A DNA stretch of 64,000 nt from Pseudomonas sp. ERMR1:02 (GTDB lineage: Bacteria; Pseudomonadota; Gammaproteobacteria; Pseudomonadales; Pseudomonadaceae). The DNA is taken from NCBI RefSeq assembly GCF_002277815.1, contig NZ_NKJI01000006.1:310001-374000 (forward strand), in the 5' to 3' direction. Shown here piece by piece: positions 1-10,639 of this stretch. A program made the position numbers and the translations under genes. A model generated the notes under the pieces. The model made no database searches and was not told the origin of the DNA. It saw only the letters and a program-made list of their open reading frames with translations. How positions within the stretch are numbered: position 1 is the stretch's first letter; each line of letters opens with the position of its first letter.

Positions 1-1
1 A

Positions 2-202
2 ATCTTCCGCGAAATACTCCGGGAAGCTCGCGCCTATCAGGCGGAAGGCTATCGTGTATTGGCGAACCAGAAAGTCGTCGACCGCCTGCTCGATGAGGAG
101 TCGGGCAACGTCGCCGAACTGGAAGTATTTATCGGACGCACCATTCGGTTTCAGGTAGAAACCATGTATTCCCAGGAACAATACGACGTGGTGCTGCTCT
201 GA
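2..202 (+). CDS. rng: Ribonuclease G, C-terminal end (partial)
   Basis: The frame is open from the first bases of the window to a TGA at 200-202. Its 66 residues (starting IFREILREARAYQAEG and ending in YDVVLL) match the C-terminal end of RNase E/G-family endoribonucleases, in which an arginine- and alanine-rich segment is followed by a short beta-rich tail. RNase G processes 16S rRNA 5' ends and degrades some mRNAs in the cytoplasm. The catalytic core and S1 domain lie upstream of the window. The next gene, yhdP, follows on the same strand, which is the usual rng-yhdP order in gammaproteobacteria and supports the call. Confidence 0.85.
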   Translation: MFREILREARAYQAEGYRVLANQKVVDRLLDEESGNVAELEVFIGRTIRFQVETMYSQEQYDVVLL

Positions 203-277
203 TTCGCCATGTCTTAATTTTTCCTGCACGGCTGGCCTCAGCTTTTTGCAAAACTTTTGCCATGGGAGCCAACTGAC

Positions 278-3200
278 ATGGAGCGTCTGACACGCATTTT
301 GGCTGCACTGACCCGCTGGGGTCTGGGCCTGTGCGCGTTGGTTTTGGTCTTGATGGCGTTGTACGTCAGTCTTGGTCGGGAACTCGCGCCGTTGGTGGCC
401 GAGTACCGTGCCGAAGTCGAAACCCGGGCCAGCGAGGCCCTTGGCATGCCACTGCAGATTGGCGAGCTGGAAGGCAGCTGGAGCGGATTCGCACCTGTTC
501 TGTCGGCACACGATGTGACGGTTGGCGAGGGCGCCAATGCCCTGCACCTGGAAAATGTGCGCGCGGTGCCGGACCTGTGGGCCAGCCTGTTGGCCCGTGA
601 AGTGCGCATCGCCCATCTGGCGTTCAGTGGCCTGAAGATCAGCCTCAAGCAGGGCGATGACGGTCAGTGGGCGCTGGAAGGCTTGCCGGTCCAGGACGAG
701 CAGCCTTTGGACCCGGAGCAGTTACTCAATCGCATGCAAATGATCCGGCAGTTGTCGGTGCTCGACAGCCAGGTCACTTTGCAGCCGTGGGGAGCGTCAC
801 CGCTGACCCTGACATACGTCGGCCTGAATCTGAAAATCGGTGCCACTCGTCAGCGACTCGATGCCCGGTTGACCCTGCCCGATGGCCAGCCGGTGGCCAT
901 GAGCCTGCGGACCCGCATTCGTGCCAGTCAGTGGAAGGACGGTGAGGCCCAGGTTTACTTGAGCCTGCCGCAAAGCGATTGGTCGAAATGGTTGCCTGAG
1001 AGCATCAGCCAACAGTGGAATTTTTCCGAGATCAAGGCCGGTGGCGAGTTGTGGGCGACCTGGGGTCAGGGCGTGTTGCAAAGCGCTGCGGTACGTGTGA
1101 ATGCGCCGCAACTCAAGGGCTCCTATACCGATCGAAAGCCGGTCAAGATCGACAATCTGGCGCTCAACGGCTATTTCCAGCGCAGCGACGACGGCATGTT
1201 GGTGACGGTGGATTCCCTGGCCATGAGCCTCGGCGAAACCCGATGGGAATCACATCTGCAAGTCAAGCAAACGGCGGCTTCCGACAAATCGCAAGAGCTC
1301 TGGCATCTGCAGGCCGACCGTATCGACCTCACTCCACTTACACCATTACTTAACGCCCTGGCACCCTTGCCTGAAGGCTTTGCCACGGTTGTAGAGCGAC
1401 TCAAAGTCACGGGTGGACTTCGCAATGTGCTGATCGACGTGCGGCCCAATGCCACCGACGAAAGCAAGTTCAGCTTCGCCGCCAACCTCGATCGAGTCGG
1501 TTTCGACGCCTATCATGGCGCTCCGGCGGCACGAAACGTCACGGGCAGCATCAGCGGCGACCTTGGACACGGCGAATTGCGCATGGACAGCAAGAATTTC
1601 ATGCTGCACCTGGACCCGATTTTCGCCAAACCCTGGCAATACATTCAGGCCAATGCTCGCCTGACCTGGAAGCTCGACAACGAAGGCTTCACCCTGATCG
1701 CGCCCTACCTGAAGGTGCTGGGCGAAGAGGGCAAGATCGCCGGCGACTTCCTGATTCGCCTGCATTTCGATCACACCCAGGAAGACTATATGGACCTGCG
1801 GGTCGGTATGGTGGACGGTGACGGTCGCTACACCGCCAAGTACTTGCCGGCAGTCCTCAGCCCGGCGCTGGACGAATGGTTGCGCACGGCGATTCTCAAA
1901 GGTGCGGTGGACCAGGGGTTCTTCCAGTACCAAGGGTCGTTGAACCATGACGCAACAGATACGGCGCGCAGCATCAGTCTGTTTTTCAAGGTGCACGATG
2001 CCGAGTTGGCGTTCCAGCCCGGTTGGCCACACGTCAGCAAGGTCACGGGTGATGTGTTCGTTGAAGACAGTGGCGTGCGGGTTCTGGCCAGCAAGGGGCA
2101 ATTGCTCGATACCCAGGTCAGCGACGTTTACGTCAATATTCCCCACGCGCCGGAGGGGCAGAGTACTCACCTGTTTCTCGATGGCGGGTTCGCCGGGGGC
2201 TTGGGCGATGGCTTGAAAATCCTTCAGCAAGCGCCAATCGGCACCGCAGACACCTTTGCCGGTTGGGAAGGCGAAGGTGACCTGCAAGGCAAACTCAAGC
2301 TGGATATCCCGCTGGTCAAGGGCGAGCAGCCGAAGATCCTGGTCGACTTCAAGACCGCAAAGGCCCGCCTGAAACTGGCCGAGCCACCCTTGGAGCTTAT
2401 TCAGCTAAAAGGCGATTTCCGTTTCGACAGCGCCAAGGGGCTGAGCGGGCAGAACATCACCGCGCGCGCGTTCGATAAACCAGTGAGCGCGCAGATTTTC
2501 GCCGATGGTCGCGAGGGCAAGCTCAACACCCGGGTCACCGCTTCGGGGCAGGTCGAGGTCAAGAAACTCGCCGACTGGCTGAACGTCACCCAGCCGTTGC
2601 CGGCGAGCGGCGTGATTCCCTATCAATTGAAACTGACCCTGGATGGCGCCGATAGCCAGTTGATGGTCAATTCCAATCTCAAAGGCGTCACCGTTGATTT
2701 ACCGGCACCTTTCGGCATGGCGGCGGATGCGGGGCGCGATACGACGTTGCGCATGACCTTGCAGGGTGCGGAGCGCCGCTATTGGGTGAACTACGGCGAG
2801 TTGGCCAACTTCACCTTTGCCGCACCGGCCGGAAATTTTTCCGACGGTCGTGGTGAGTTGTTCCTGGGTAATGGTGAAGCCGTGCTGCCCGGCGCCAAGG
2901 GCCTGCGGTACGTGGCGTGCTGTCGGAACTGGACGTCGGCCCATGGCAAGATCTTGTAAGCAAGTATGCCGGCAAGACCCGGGTGGCAGCGCCAAACAAT
3001 TGCTCAGTGGCGCGGATTTCAAGGTAGGCAAGCTCAGTGCGCTGGGCACAACGCTCGATCAGGCATCGGTACAGTTGACGCGCAAACCGTCCGCCTGGGC
3101 TTTGCAACTCGACAGTCAGCAGGTCAAGGGCAGCGCCAGCATCCCTGATGCGAAAGCCGCACCGATGGTGATCAATTTGCAAACCGTGCGTCTGCCCGCA

Positions 3201-4078
3201 CCTGACCCGACGGTACTGGCTGATGAAAACTCGCCGGACCCACTGGCCTCGGTGGATCCGACCAAGATCCCGGCGCTGGATATAACCATCAACCAGTTGT
3301 TCCAGGGCAACGACCTGGTCGGTGCCTGGTCGCTGAAGGTACGTCCAACGGCCAAGGGTATCGCTCTTAATTCGCTGGACATGGGCCTCAAAGGCATCCT
3401 GTTGCAGGGCAGCGGCGGCTGGGAAGGCACGCCGGGGCCAGCACCAGCTGGTACAAAGGCCGGATCAGCGGCAAGAACCTCGCGGATGTGCTCAAGGGCT
3501 GGGGCTTTGCGCCAAGCGTCACCAGCCAGGAGTTCCATATGGATGTCGATGGCCGCTGGCCCGGCTCACCGGCCTGGCTGGCCTCCAAGCGTTTCTCCGG
3601 CACTCTCGACGCTTCGATGAAGGAAGGCCAGTTTGTTGAAGTCGAAGGCGGCGCTCAGGCGCTGCGAGTCTTCGGTTTGCTCAACTTCAACTCCATTGGC
3701 CGGCGATTGCGCCTGGACTTCTCCGACCTGTTCGGCAAAGGCCTGAGCTATGACCGGGTCAAGGGCCTGCTGGTGGCGACCAATGGCGTGTATGTCACCC
3801 GCGAACCGATCCAGATGACGGGGCCTTCAAGCAATGTTGAACTCAACGGCACCTTGAACCTGGTGGGCGAACAGATCGATGCCAAATTGATGGTGACCTT
3901 GCCTGTGACCAACAACTTGCCGATTGCCGCACTGATCGTCGGTGCACCGGCCATTGGCGGGGCACTGTTTCTGATCGACAAGTTGATCGGTGATCGCGTG
4001 GCCCGTTTCGCCAGTGTGAAATACACCGTCAAAGGGCCGTGGAAAGATCCGAAAATCACCTTCGACAAGCCGTTTTGA
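278..4078 (+). CDS. yhdP: YhdP-family AsmA-like inner-membrane protein; frame broken by three 1-base deletions
   Basis: YhdP is a very large AsmA-like protein anchored in the inner membrane and thought to form a bridge carrying phospholipid to the outer membrane. The ATG at 278 has a GGGAG about 8 bases upstream; a TTG at 257 is possible but poorer. Residues 8-30 form one membrane segment (LAALTRWGLGLCALVLVLMA) and the rest is periplasmic beta-rich sequence. The frame is lost at 2907 (a GG that should be GGG), 2978 (CCC for CCCC) and 3434 (GGGG for GGGGG). Adding one base at each gives a continuous 1267-residue protein, the normal family length, ending at 4078. The end of the protein (AALIVGAPAIGGALFLIDKL) is typical of the family. 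As written, only the first about 885 residues would be made. I judge the breaks to be sequencing errors, though a real pseudogene cannot be excluded. Confidence 0.85.
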
Positions 4079-4131
4079 AACGCCATCCTTCGGACCTATG
4101 GAGTAGCATGGCCCCTACGGTGCCGCCTATT

Positions 4132-4235
4132 CCTGTAGGAGCGAGCTTGCTCGCGATGGACGCGAACGATGAAGCGTGCTGCCTGGTTGAATGCGGTGTC
4201 ATGACATTCTTCGCGAGCAAGCTCGCTTCTACAGG
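4132..4235. repeat. REPIN: inverted pair of REP sequences
   Basis: CCTGTAGGAGCGAGCTTGCT at the left end is repeated in inverted orientation at the right end (TTCGCGAGCAAGCTCGCTTC, then TACAGG), with about 50 bases between. This is the REP-doublet (REPIN) arrangement abundant in fluorescent pseudomonads. It sits between yhdP and the nitrilase gene, ending about 20 bases before the latter's start. Confidence 0.9.
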
Positions 4236-4256
4236 TCTGTATTAAGGATTAAGTCC

Positions 4257-5111
4257 ATGTCTGTTGCGGTGATTCAAATGGTCAGCCAGAGCGATGTGCT
4301 GGCCAACCTGGCCCAGGCCCGTCGTCTGCTTGAACAGGCTGCGGCCGCGGGTGCCGTGCTAGCCGTGCTGCCGGAAAATTTCGCCGCCATGGGCCGGCGG
4401 GATATTGCCGATATTGGTCGTGCCGAAGCACTGGGAGAAGGTCCGATCCTGCCCTGGTTGAAACAGACCGCACGTGACCTCAAGTTATGGATAGTGGCCG
4501 GCACCTTGCCCTTGCCGCCGGTGGATCAACCGACGGCCAAAGTGCATGCCTGCTCGTTGCTGGTCAATGATGAGGGCGAAATGGTGGCGCGCTACGACAA
4601 GTTGCATCTGTTCGACGTGGACGTGGCTGACAATCGTGGCCGTTATCGGGAATCCGATGACTATGCTTATGGCAGTGGAGTCGTGGTTGCGGACACGCCG
4701 GTAGGGCGAGTCGGCCTGACGGTCTGTTATGACTTGCGTTTCCCTGAGCTATACAGCGAATTGCGTGCTGCCGGCGCGGAACTGATTACCGCACCGTCGG
4801 CCTTTACCGCCGTGACCGGCGCTGCGCACTGGGACGTGCTGATTCGCGCGCGGGCCATCGAAACCCAGTGTTATGTGCTCGCGGCCGCCCAGGGTGGGAC
4901 GCATCCGGGGCCGAGGGAGACCTGGGGCCATGCGGCTATCGTCGACCCATGGGGGCGTGTGTTGGCGCAACAGGATCAAGGCGAGGCCGTGCTGTTGGCC
5001 GAACGTGACAGCAGCGAACAGGCGTCCATCCGGGCGCGGATGCCGGTGTCCAGTCACCGGCGCTTTTTCTCGCAGGGCGCCCAGCGACCTGCATCAGAAC
5101 GACGAATTTAA
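4257..5111 (+). CDS. Carbon-nitrogen hydrolase (nitrilase superfamily, Nit1-like)
   Basis: A 284-residue cytoplasmic amidase-type enzyme. The Glu-Lys-Cys catalytic triad of the nitrilase superfamily is visible: Glu40 in VLPENFAAMG, Lys115 in RYDKLHLFDVDV and Cys157 in LTVCYDLRFPELY. The sequence pattern is closest to the Nit1/Nit2 branch, whose known activity is hydrolysis of deaminated glutathione as a metabolite-repair step; that assignment is an inference from family. The ATG at 4257 has the upstream AAGGATTAA as ribosome site. A longer reading from 4191 would run back through the REPIN and is unlikely. It lies between yhdP and tldD, the usual order in Pseudomonas, and is 12 bases from tldD, so probably co-transcribed with it. 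Confidence 0.88.
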   Translation: MSVAVIQMVSQSDVLANLAQARRLLEQAAAAGAVLAVLPENFAAMGRRDIADIGRAEALGEGPILPWLKQTARDLKLWIVAGTLPLPPVDQPTAKVHACSLLVNDEGEMVARYDKLHLFDVDVADNRGRYRESDDYAYGSGVVVADTPVGRVGLTVCYDLRFPELYSELRAAGAELITAPSAFTAVTGAAHWDVLIRARAIETQCYVLAAAQGGTHPGPRETWGHAAIVDPWGRVLAQQDQGEAVLLAERDSSEQASIRARMPVSSHRRFFSQGAQRPASERRI

Positions 5112-5123
5112 GGCGTAAAGCAT

Positions 5124-6566
5124 ATGAGCGAGTTGTTGTCCTCAGTCAGTGAACACCTCCTGGCGCCCGGCGGCGTAACGATCGAAAGCCTGCAAGGTGT
5201 ACTCGGCGATCTGGCCGGCCCGGGTATCGATGCTGCCGACCTGTATTTCCAGGGGCAGATCTCCGAGTCCTGGGCGCTGGAAGACGGGATCGTCAAGGAA
5301 GGCAGCTTCAACCTCGATCAGGGTGTGGGCGTGCGGGCGCAATCCGGTGAAAAAACCGGTTTTGCCTACAGTAACGCGATCACCCTGGAAGCCTTGGGCG
5401 CGGCGGCCCGTGCCGCCCGTTCGATTTCCCGCGCCGGGCAAAATGGCACAGTGCAAGCGTTCACCACTCAGGATGTTGCGCAGTTGTACGCGCCAGACAA
5501 TCCTCTGGAAGTGCTGACCCGTGCCGAGAAAGTCGATCTGCTCAAGCGAGTCGATGCTGCCACTCGCGCGCTCGATACGCGAATCCAGCAAGTCACCGTG
5601 AGCATGGCTGGTGTCTGGGAGCGGATTCTGGTGGCGTCCACCGACGGTGGGCTGGCGGCGGATGTGCGGCCGTTGGTGCGCTTCAACGTCAGTGTGATCG
5701 TCGAGCAGAATGGCCGTCGCGAACGCGGGGGTCATGGCGGTGGCGGTCGGACCGATTACCGTTATTTCCTCGGTGAAGACCGTGCCATGAGTTATGCCCG
5801 TGAAGCGCTGCGTCAGGCGCTGGTCAATCTGGAAGCCATTCCTGCGCCGGCCGGTACCTTGCCGGTGGTACTCGGTTCCGGCTGGTCGGGCGTGCTGCTG
5901 CACGAAGCTGTCGGCCACGGTCTGGAAGGCGATTTCAATCGCAAGGGCAGTTCGGCCTATAGCGGGCGCATGGGCGAGATGGTTGCGTCCAAGCTTTGCA
6001 CCATCGTCGATGACGGCACCCTGTCCGGTCGTCGTGGCTCCTTGAGCGTCGATGATGAAGGCACCCCGACCGAGTGCACCACGCTGATCGAAAACGGCGT
6101 GCTCAAAGGTTACATGCAGGACAAGCTCAATGCGCGCCTGATGGGCGTGGCCCGTACCGGTAACGGTCGCCGCGAATCCTACGCGCATCTGCCGATGCCA
6201 CGCATGACCAACACCTACATGCTGGCCGGCGAAAGCGACCCGGCGGAAATCATCGCCTCGGTGAAGAGGGGTATCTACTGCGCCAACCTCGGCGGCGGTC
6301 AGGTCGATATCACCAGTGGCAAGTTCGTGTTCTCCACCAGCGAGGCGTATCTGATCGAAGACGGCAAGATCACTGCCCCGGTCAAAGGCGCGACATTGAT
6401 TGGCAACGGCCCGGAGGCGATGAGCAAAGTGTCGATGGTCGGCAACGATCTGGCGCTGGACAGCGGAGTGGGGACGTGCGGCAAGGACGGGCAGTCGGTG
6501 CCGGTGGGTGTCGGCCAGCCAACGCTGAAAATTGATGCGATTACCGTGGGAGGCACGGGCGCATAA
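5124..6566 (+). CDS. tldD: Metalloprotease TldD
   Basis: TldD is one half of the TldD/TldE (PmbA) heterodimeric zinc protease, known in E. coli for microcin B17 maturation and CcdA antitoxin degradation. The 480-residue length is normal. The zinc-binding motif HExxxH is present as HEAVGH at residues 260-265, followed by the expected GLEGDF. The partner gene pmbA lies 0.7 kb downstream with darP between. The start ATG at 5124 follows the hydrolase stop by 12 bases. No membrane segment or signal peptide is seen, so it is cytoplasmic. Confidence 0.96.
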   Translation: MSELLSSVSEHLLAPGGVTIESLQGVLGDLAGPGIDAADLYFQGQISESWALEDGIVKEGSFNLDQGVGVRAQSGEKTGFAYSNAITLEALGAAARAARSISRAGQNGTVQAFTTQDVAQLYAPDNPLEVLTRAEKVDLLKRVDAATRALDTRIQQVTVSMAGVWERILVASTDGGLAADVRPLVRFNVSVIVEQNGRRERGGHGGGGRTDYRYFLGEDRAMSYAREALRQALVNLEAIPAPAGTLPVVLGSGWSGVLLHEAVGHGLEGDFNRKGSSAYSGRMGEMVASKLCTIVDDGTLSGRRGSLSVDDEGTPTECTTLIENGVLKGYMQDKLNARLMGVARTGNGRRESYAHLPMPRMTNTYMLAGESDPAEIIASVKRGIYCANLGGGQVDITSGKFVFSTSEAYLIEDGKITAPVKGATLIGNGPEAMSKVSMVGNDLALDSGVGTCGKDGQSVPVGVGQPTLKIDAITVGGTGA

Positions 6567-6576
6567 GATGACAGGC

Positions 6577-6650
6577 GTAGGAGCTGCCGCAGGCTGCGAT
6601 CTTTGCTTTTTTCAAAGATCAAAAGATCGCAGCCTGCGGCAGATCCTACA
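6577..6650. repeat. REP-type inverted repeat between convergent genes
   Basis: GTAGGAGCTGCCGCAGGCTG followed by CGATCTTT is mirrored by AAAGATCGCAGCCTGCGGCA followed by GATCCTAC, giving a near-perfect stem of about 28 bp. It lies between the 3' ends of tldD and darP and could also stop transcription from both sides. The stem sequence differs from the REPINs of the GAGCGAGC type elsewhere in the window. Confidence 0.85.
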
Positions 6651-6659
6651 GGGCGTTAC

Positions 6660-7184
6660 TTAACGCAAACCGCGTTGAGTCTCGTCCAGCTCACGGATGT
6701 ACTTGAAGATTTTACGGCTGGAAGCAGGAGGCTTGTTTTGCGCAACCTCGTGCTGGGCCTGACGGATCATGGAACGCAATTGCTGGCGATCGGCGTCCGG
6801 GTAGTCGACGACGAATTTTTCCAGAACGGCATCGTCACCGGCAATCAAGCGATCACGCCAGCGCTCCAGATTATGGAAGCGCTCGTTGTACTGGCGAGTG
6901 GAGGCATCGAGTTGATCGAGCAAAACCAGAATGGCGTCAGTGTCCTGATCGCGCATCAGTTTGCCGATGAACTGAAGGTGCCGTTTACGCGCGATATTCG
7001 CGGTGTGCTTGGGCGCATCGGCCAGGGCCCGGCGCAGGGCGTCGGTCAAGGGCAGTTTTGCCACCAAGTCAGGCTTGAGTGTTGTAAGGCGCTCGCCAAG
7101 GTCAACCAGAGCATGCAGCTCGCGTTTAACCTGGGATTTGCTTTTTTCTCCCGTATCGAGGGAGTCGTCGTAAGAATCAACCAT
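6660..7184 (-). CDS. darP: Ribosome biogenesis factor DarP (YjgA, DUF615)
   Basis: A 174-residue protein of the YjgA/DUF615 family, which associates with late 50S precursors and helps 50S assembly. The start is the ATG at 7184 ([20 protein letters not shown]); the highly charged N-terminus and the internal [16 protein letters not shown] match the family. An upstream extension to 7346 overlaps pmbA and is rejected. It is divergent from pmbA, the same pair arrangement as in E. coli, with about 110 bases between start codons for both promoters. Confidence 0.93.
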   Translation of the reverse strand: MVDSYDDSLDTGEKSKSQVKRELHALVDLGERLTTLKPDLVAKLPLTDALRRALADAPKHTANIARKRHLQFIGKLMRDQDTDAILVLLDQLDASTRQYNERFHNLERWRDRLIAGDDAVLEKFVVDYPDADRQQLRSMIRQAQHEVAQNKPPASSRKIFKYIRELDETQRGLR

Positions 7185-7292
7185 GGTGGCCGTCCGCAAG
7201 AAAACGCCGCCATGATAACCAGTCGGGGGCCGCTTGTCCGGCCCGGTCGCTCGATGACCGTTACCGAAAGCAGAATTTGAGTGGAGAACAGC

Positions 7293-8639
7293 ATGAGTGC
7301 AGTTGAAAGCGTCGGCCCACAAGCATTGCCGGCACTGCAAGAGCAAGTCGAGCAGATCATCGCTGAAGCCAAGCGCCAGGGTGCCAGTGCCTGTGAAGTG
7401 GCGGTGTCCCTGGAACAGGGGCTGTCGACCTCGGTACGCCAGCGTGAAGTCGAAACAGTCGAATTCAACCGCGATCAGGGCTTTGGCATCACCTTGTACG
7501 TGGGCCAGCGCAAGGGCTCGGCCAGCACATCGGCCAGTGGTCCGGACGCCATCCGCGAAACCGTCGCCGCCGCGCTAGCCATCGCCAAACACACCTCGGA
7601 AGACGAAGCCTCGGGCCTGGCGGATGCCGCGTTGATGGCTAGGGATCTGTTAGATTTCGATCTGTTCCACGAATGGGACATCACACCTGAGCAGGCCATC
7701 GAAAAGGCCTTGCTCTGCGAAGCCGCGGCATTCGATGCCGATGCAAGGATCAAGAACGCCGACGGCACCACTTTGAGCACCCATCAGGGCTGCCGTGTTT
7801 ACGGCAACAGCCACGGCTTCATCGGCGGCTACGCTTCGACCCGACACAGCCTGAGTTGCGTGATGATCGCCGAGGCCGACGGCCAGATGCAGCGCGATTA
7901 CTGGTACGACGTGAACCGTCAGGGCAATTTGCTGGCCGACCCGGTGAGCATCGGCCAGCGTGCTGCGCAACGCGCCGCGAGCCGCCTGGGCGCGCGTCCG
8001 GTGCCGACCTGCGAAGTGCCGGTGCTGTTTTCCGCGGAGCTGGCCGGTGGTTTGTTCGGCAGTTTCCTGTCGGCGGTATCCGGCGGCAGCCTGTATCGAA
8101 AATCGTCGTTCCTCGAAGGCACTTTGGGCCAGAAGCTGTTTCCGGAATGGCTGACCATCGACGAGCGTCCGCATTTGATGCAGGCCATGGGCAGTGCGGC
8201 GTTCGATGGTGATGGCCTGGCAACCTACGCCAAACCGTTTGTCGAAAAAGGCGTATTGGTGTCCTACATTCTCGGCACTTACTCCGGTCGCAAACTCGGG
8301 ATGCCGAGCACTGCGAATGCCGGCGGTGTGCACAACCTGTTCGTCACCCACGGTGATGAAGATCAGGCTGCCTTGCTGCGCCGCATGGGGCGCGGCCTGC
8401 TGGTCACCGAACTGATGGGCCAGGGCCTGAACATGGTGACCGGCGATTACTCCCGCGGCGCGGCGGGGTACTGGGTGGAGAACGGCGAAATCCAGTTTGC
8501 GGTCCAGGAGGTGACCATCGCCGGCAACATGCGCGATATGTTCAAGCAGATCGTAGCCGTGGGTAATGACCTGGAACTGCGCAGCAACATTCGTACAGGT
8601 TCGGTATTGATCGAGCGGATGACAGTCGCTGGCAGCTAA
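7293..8639 (+). CDS. pmbA: Metalloprotease PmbA (TldE)
   Basis: Partner of TldD in the heterodimeric TldD/E protease; this subunit lacks the HExxxH motif, as expected, since zinc is held by TldD. It is 448 residues long. The ATG at 7293 is preceded by GGAGAAC at a good distance; a GTG at 7281 in the same frame is weaker. Typical family sequence includes [20 protein letters not shown] near the N-terminus and [19 protein letters not shown] near the C-terminus. A strong terminator follows. Confidence 0.95.
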   Translation: MSAVESVGPQALPALQEQVEQIIAEAKRQGASACEVAVSLEQGLSTSVRQREVETVEFNRDQGFGITLYVGQRKGSASTSASGPDAIRETVAAALAIAKHTSEDEASGLADAALMARDLLDFDLFHEWDITPEQAIEKALLCEAAAFDADARIKNADGTTLSTHQGCRVYGNSHGFIGGYASTRHSLSCVMIAEADGQMQRDYWYDVNRQGNLLADPVSIGQRAAQRAASRLGARPVPTCEVPVLFSAELAGGLFGSFLSAVSGGSLYRKSSFLEGTLGQKLFPEWLTIDERPHLMQAMGSAAFDGDGLATYAKPFVEKGVLVSYILGTYSGRKLGMPSTANAGGVHNLFVTHGDEDQAALLRRMGRGLLVTELMGQGLNMVTGDYSRGAAGYWVENGEIQFAVQEVTIAGNMRDMFKQIVAVGNDLELRSNIRTGSVLIERMTVAGS

Positions 8640-8655
8640 CCGCCAGCCGCTGCAC

Positions 8656-8693
8656 AAAAAGGCGCGCCACCCATCGGGTGGCGCGCCTTTTTT
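8656..8693 (+). terminator. Rho-independent terminator after pmbA
   Basis: A perfect 12-bp GC stem (GGCGCGCCACCC, loop ATC, GGGTGGCGCGCC) is followed by six T, 17 bases after the pmbA stop. Confidence 0.95.
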
Positions 8694-8712
8694 ATGATCG
8701 CTACGCCGTCCC

Positions 8713-8790
8713 CTGTGGGAGCGGGCTTGCTCGCGAAGGCGGCGTATCAGCCAACCCATCTGTTGAAGGTGATGGCCTCTTCGCGAGCAA
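8713..8790. repeat. Degenerate REPIN
   Basis: The left arm CTGTGGGAGCGGGCTTGCTC plus GCGAA is an intact REP sequence. The right arm begins correctly (CTTCGCGAGCAA) but then decays into ATCGAATCG, so only one half of the doublet is preserved. It occupies part of the 371-base gap between pmbA and ptsO. Confidence 0.75.
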
Positions 8791-8869
8791 ATCGAATCGT
8801 CGTCAGGCTTGGTCGAGCCGGTATTCGCCCGTTGGATACAGCGTTGGGCTGAAGGGCGGACGCAGATTT

Positions 8870-9003
8870 TGTAGCAGCTGGCGCAGCCTGCGTCCGGCTG
8901 CGGAGCAGTCGTAAAATCAGGCAATGTGGTGTGTCAGGCAGATCGCGGTTGCAGGATTTACGACTGCTGCGCAGCCGGACGCCGCCTTCGGCGGCTGCTA
9001 CAG
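8870..9003. repeat. Long inverted repeat, second REP family (TGTAGCAGCTG type)
   Basis: Left end TGTAGCAGCTGGCGCAGCCT and right end GCCGCCTTCGGCGGCTGCTA are imperfect inverted copies, with an inner pair of arms around GCAGTCGTAAA and TTTACGACTGC. The element is about 134 bp and closely resembles the one at 50719-50852. It ends a few bases from the ptsO stop codon and may help end that operon's transcript. Confidence 0.8.
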
Positions 9004-9011
9004 GGCGAGCA

Positions 9012-9287
9012 TTACTCGCCTTCGTCGAAGTAGTTGTTGATCAACGCCACCAGCGCATCCATCGCTTCCTGTTCCTGCTCGCCTTCCGTGCTCAGATGGA
9101 TTTTGGTGCCCTTGCCGGCGGCGAGCATCATCATGGCCATGATGCTTTTACCGTCGACGGTGGATTCCGGCGTGCGTCCTACCCTGATCGTGCAATCCTT
9201 GAATTGGCCGGCAACCCCAACGAATTTTGCAGACGCCCGGGCATGCAGGCCCAGTTTATTGATGATTTCGATTTCCAGAGCAGGCAT
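9012..9287 (-). CDS. ptsO: Phosphocarrier protein NPr (nitrogen PTS)
   Basis: A 91-residue HPr-fold protein that passes phosphate from EI-Ntr to EIIA-Ntr (PtsN). The phosphorylated histidine is His15 in GLHARASAKF. The later segment with STVDGKSIMAMMMLAA is the conserved HPr second motif containing the regulatory serine. It is the last gene of the rpoN-hpf-ptsN-rapZ-ptsO run, 15 bases after rapZ, and so probably co-transcribed. Confidence 0.96.
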   Translation of the reverse strand: MPALEIEIINKLGLHARASAKFVGVAGQFKDCTIRVGRTPESTVDGKSIMAMMMLAAGKGTKIHLSTEGEQEQEAMDALVALINNYFDEGE

Positions 9288-9302
9288 CGCGATGTGAATC
9301 CT

Positions 9303-10160
9303 TTAGCTGAGGTCGCGGTGGCGGACCTGGACGTTCTTCAGGGATTGTTGCAGGGTCTGGCCCAGGCGTTCCGTCAGGTAGACAGAGCGGTGATGCCCGC
9401 CAGTGCAACCGATGGCAATAGTGACATAGGCACGGTTACTGGCAGCAAAGCGGGGTAACCATTTGAGCAGATAGGTGGAGATATCCTGGTACATCTCTTC
9501 GACATCCGGCTGGGCCGCCAGATACTCGGCAACCGGTTGATCGAGTCCGGACTGCGCGCGCAACTCCGGCTTCCAGTAGGGATTGGGCAGGCAGCGCACA
9601 TCGAACACCAGGTCGGCGTCCACCGGCATGCCTCGCTTGAAACCGAAGGACTCCACCAGGAACGCTGTACCGGGCTCCGGCTGGTTCAGCAGGCGCAACT
9701 TAATTGTATCGCGCAGCTGATACAGGTTCAGGTTGGTGGTATTTACTTTGAGATCCGCCAGGTCGGCAATGGGGCCGAGCAGGTTCGTTTCATCGTTGAT
9801 CGCCTCTGCAAGCGAACGATTGGCGTTGCTCAGCGGATGGCGGCGTCGGGTTTCCGAAAAGCGTTTGAGCAGGGTCTCTTCGTCGGCATCCAGATACAGG
9901 ACATCGCACTGGATGTGACGGCTGCGGACTTCTTCCAGCAGCTCCGGGAACCGCGACAAATGACTTGGCAGGTTGCGGGCATCGATGGATACGGCAACCA
10001 GTGGTTGTGACAGCTCGGTATGAATCAACGCGCGTTCGGCCAGTTCCGGCAGCAACCCGGCAGGCAGGTTGTCGATGCAGTAGTAGCCGTTGTCCTCAAG
10101 AACATCAAGGGCGGTACTTTTACCTGAGCCGGAGCGGCCGCTGACGATGATCAAGCGCAT
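9303..10160 (-). CDS. rapZ: RNase adapter protein RapZ
   Basis: A 285-residue protein with an N-terminal P-loop GRSGSGKS (residues 8-15). In E. coli RapZ binds the sRNA GlmZ and presents it to RNase E, tuning amino-sugar synthesis; the C-terminal domain, rich in the family's conserved pattern ([17 protein letters not shown]), senses glucosamine-6-phosphate. Its role in pseudomonads is less clear. Its start lies 2 bases after the ptsN stop, indicating tight coupling. Confidence 0.95.
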   Translation of the reverse strand: MRLIIVSGRSGSGKSTALDVLEDNGYYCIDNLPAGLLPELAERALIHTELSQPLVAVSIDARNLPSHLSRFPELLEEVRSRHIQCDVLYLDADEETLLKRFSETRRRHPLSNANRSLAEAINDETNLLGPIADLADLKVNTTNLNLYQLRDTIKLRLLNQPEPGTAFLVESFGFKRGMPVDADLVFDVRCLPNPYWKPELRAQSGLDQPVAEYLAAQPDVEEMYQDISTYLLKWLPRFAASNRAYVTIAIGCTGGHHRSVYLTERLGQTLQQSLKNVQVRHRDLS

Positions 10161-10162
10161 GA

Positions 10163-10627
10163 TTAGTGCCCGTTTTGCTCGTCCAGGACAACCTGATACA
10201 AGGCTTCATTGCTCGGGGCGCTGCGCAGTTTGTCGCGCACGTCCTTGCGGTCGAGCATGCTGGCGATCTGGCGCAACAACTCAAGGTGCGCATCGGTAGC
10301 GGCTTGCGGGACCAGTAACACGAACAGCAGGTCAACCGGGGCGCCGTCGATAGCGTCGAAATCGATAGGGGCGTCCAGGTGCATCAAGGCACTGATGGGC
10401 GAGTCGCAACCCTTGAGACGACAGTGAGGAATGGCGATGCCGTTGCCAAAACCGGTGGAGCCGAGTTTTTCGCGGGCAATCAAAGCTTCGAAGACATCTT
10501 GCATCTCCAGATCCGGCACTTCGCGATGGATGAGGTTGGCAATTTGCTCGAGGGCTTTCTTTTTGCTGCCGCCCGGCACGTTCACCAGGGAACGGCCGGG
10601 GGTCAGGATACTTTCAAGTCGGATCAT
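10163..10627 (-). CDS. ptsN: PTS EIIA-Ntr regulatory protein
   Basis: A 154-residue EIIA-type domain. The phosphate-accepting histidine is His68 in NGIAIPHCR. PtsN regulates potassium transport, carbon/nitrogen balance and other targets through its phosphorylation state rather than sugar uptake. It lies between hpf and rapZ on the same strand, 12 bases beyond the hpf stop. Confidence 0.96.
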   Translation of the reverse strand: MIRLESILTPGRSLVNVPGGSKKKALEQIANLIHREVPDLEMQDVFEALIAREKLGSTGFGNGIAIPHCRLKGCDSPISALMHLDAPIDFDAIDGAPVDLLFVLLVPQAATDAHLELLRQIASMLDRKDVRDKLRSAPSNEALYQVVLDEQNGH

Positions 10628-10639
10628 GGGTTGGGAGTG

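Noticed and set aside
1346..2287. Long open frame (313 codons) on the minus strand inside yhdP
   Set aside because: It is the GC-rich shadow of a well-preserved gene on the other strand and shows no known protein pattern.
278..4078. yhdP as a true pseudogene
   Set aside because: All breaks are one-base losses in runs and protein similarity continues cleanly across them; the same error type hits lptA, so sequence error is preferred.
7650..8924. 424-codon minus-strand open frame opposite pmbA
   Set aside because: Covers the pmbA terminator and gene in antisense; composition and lack of motifs show it is a shadow.
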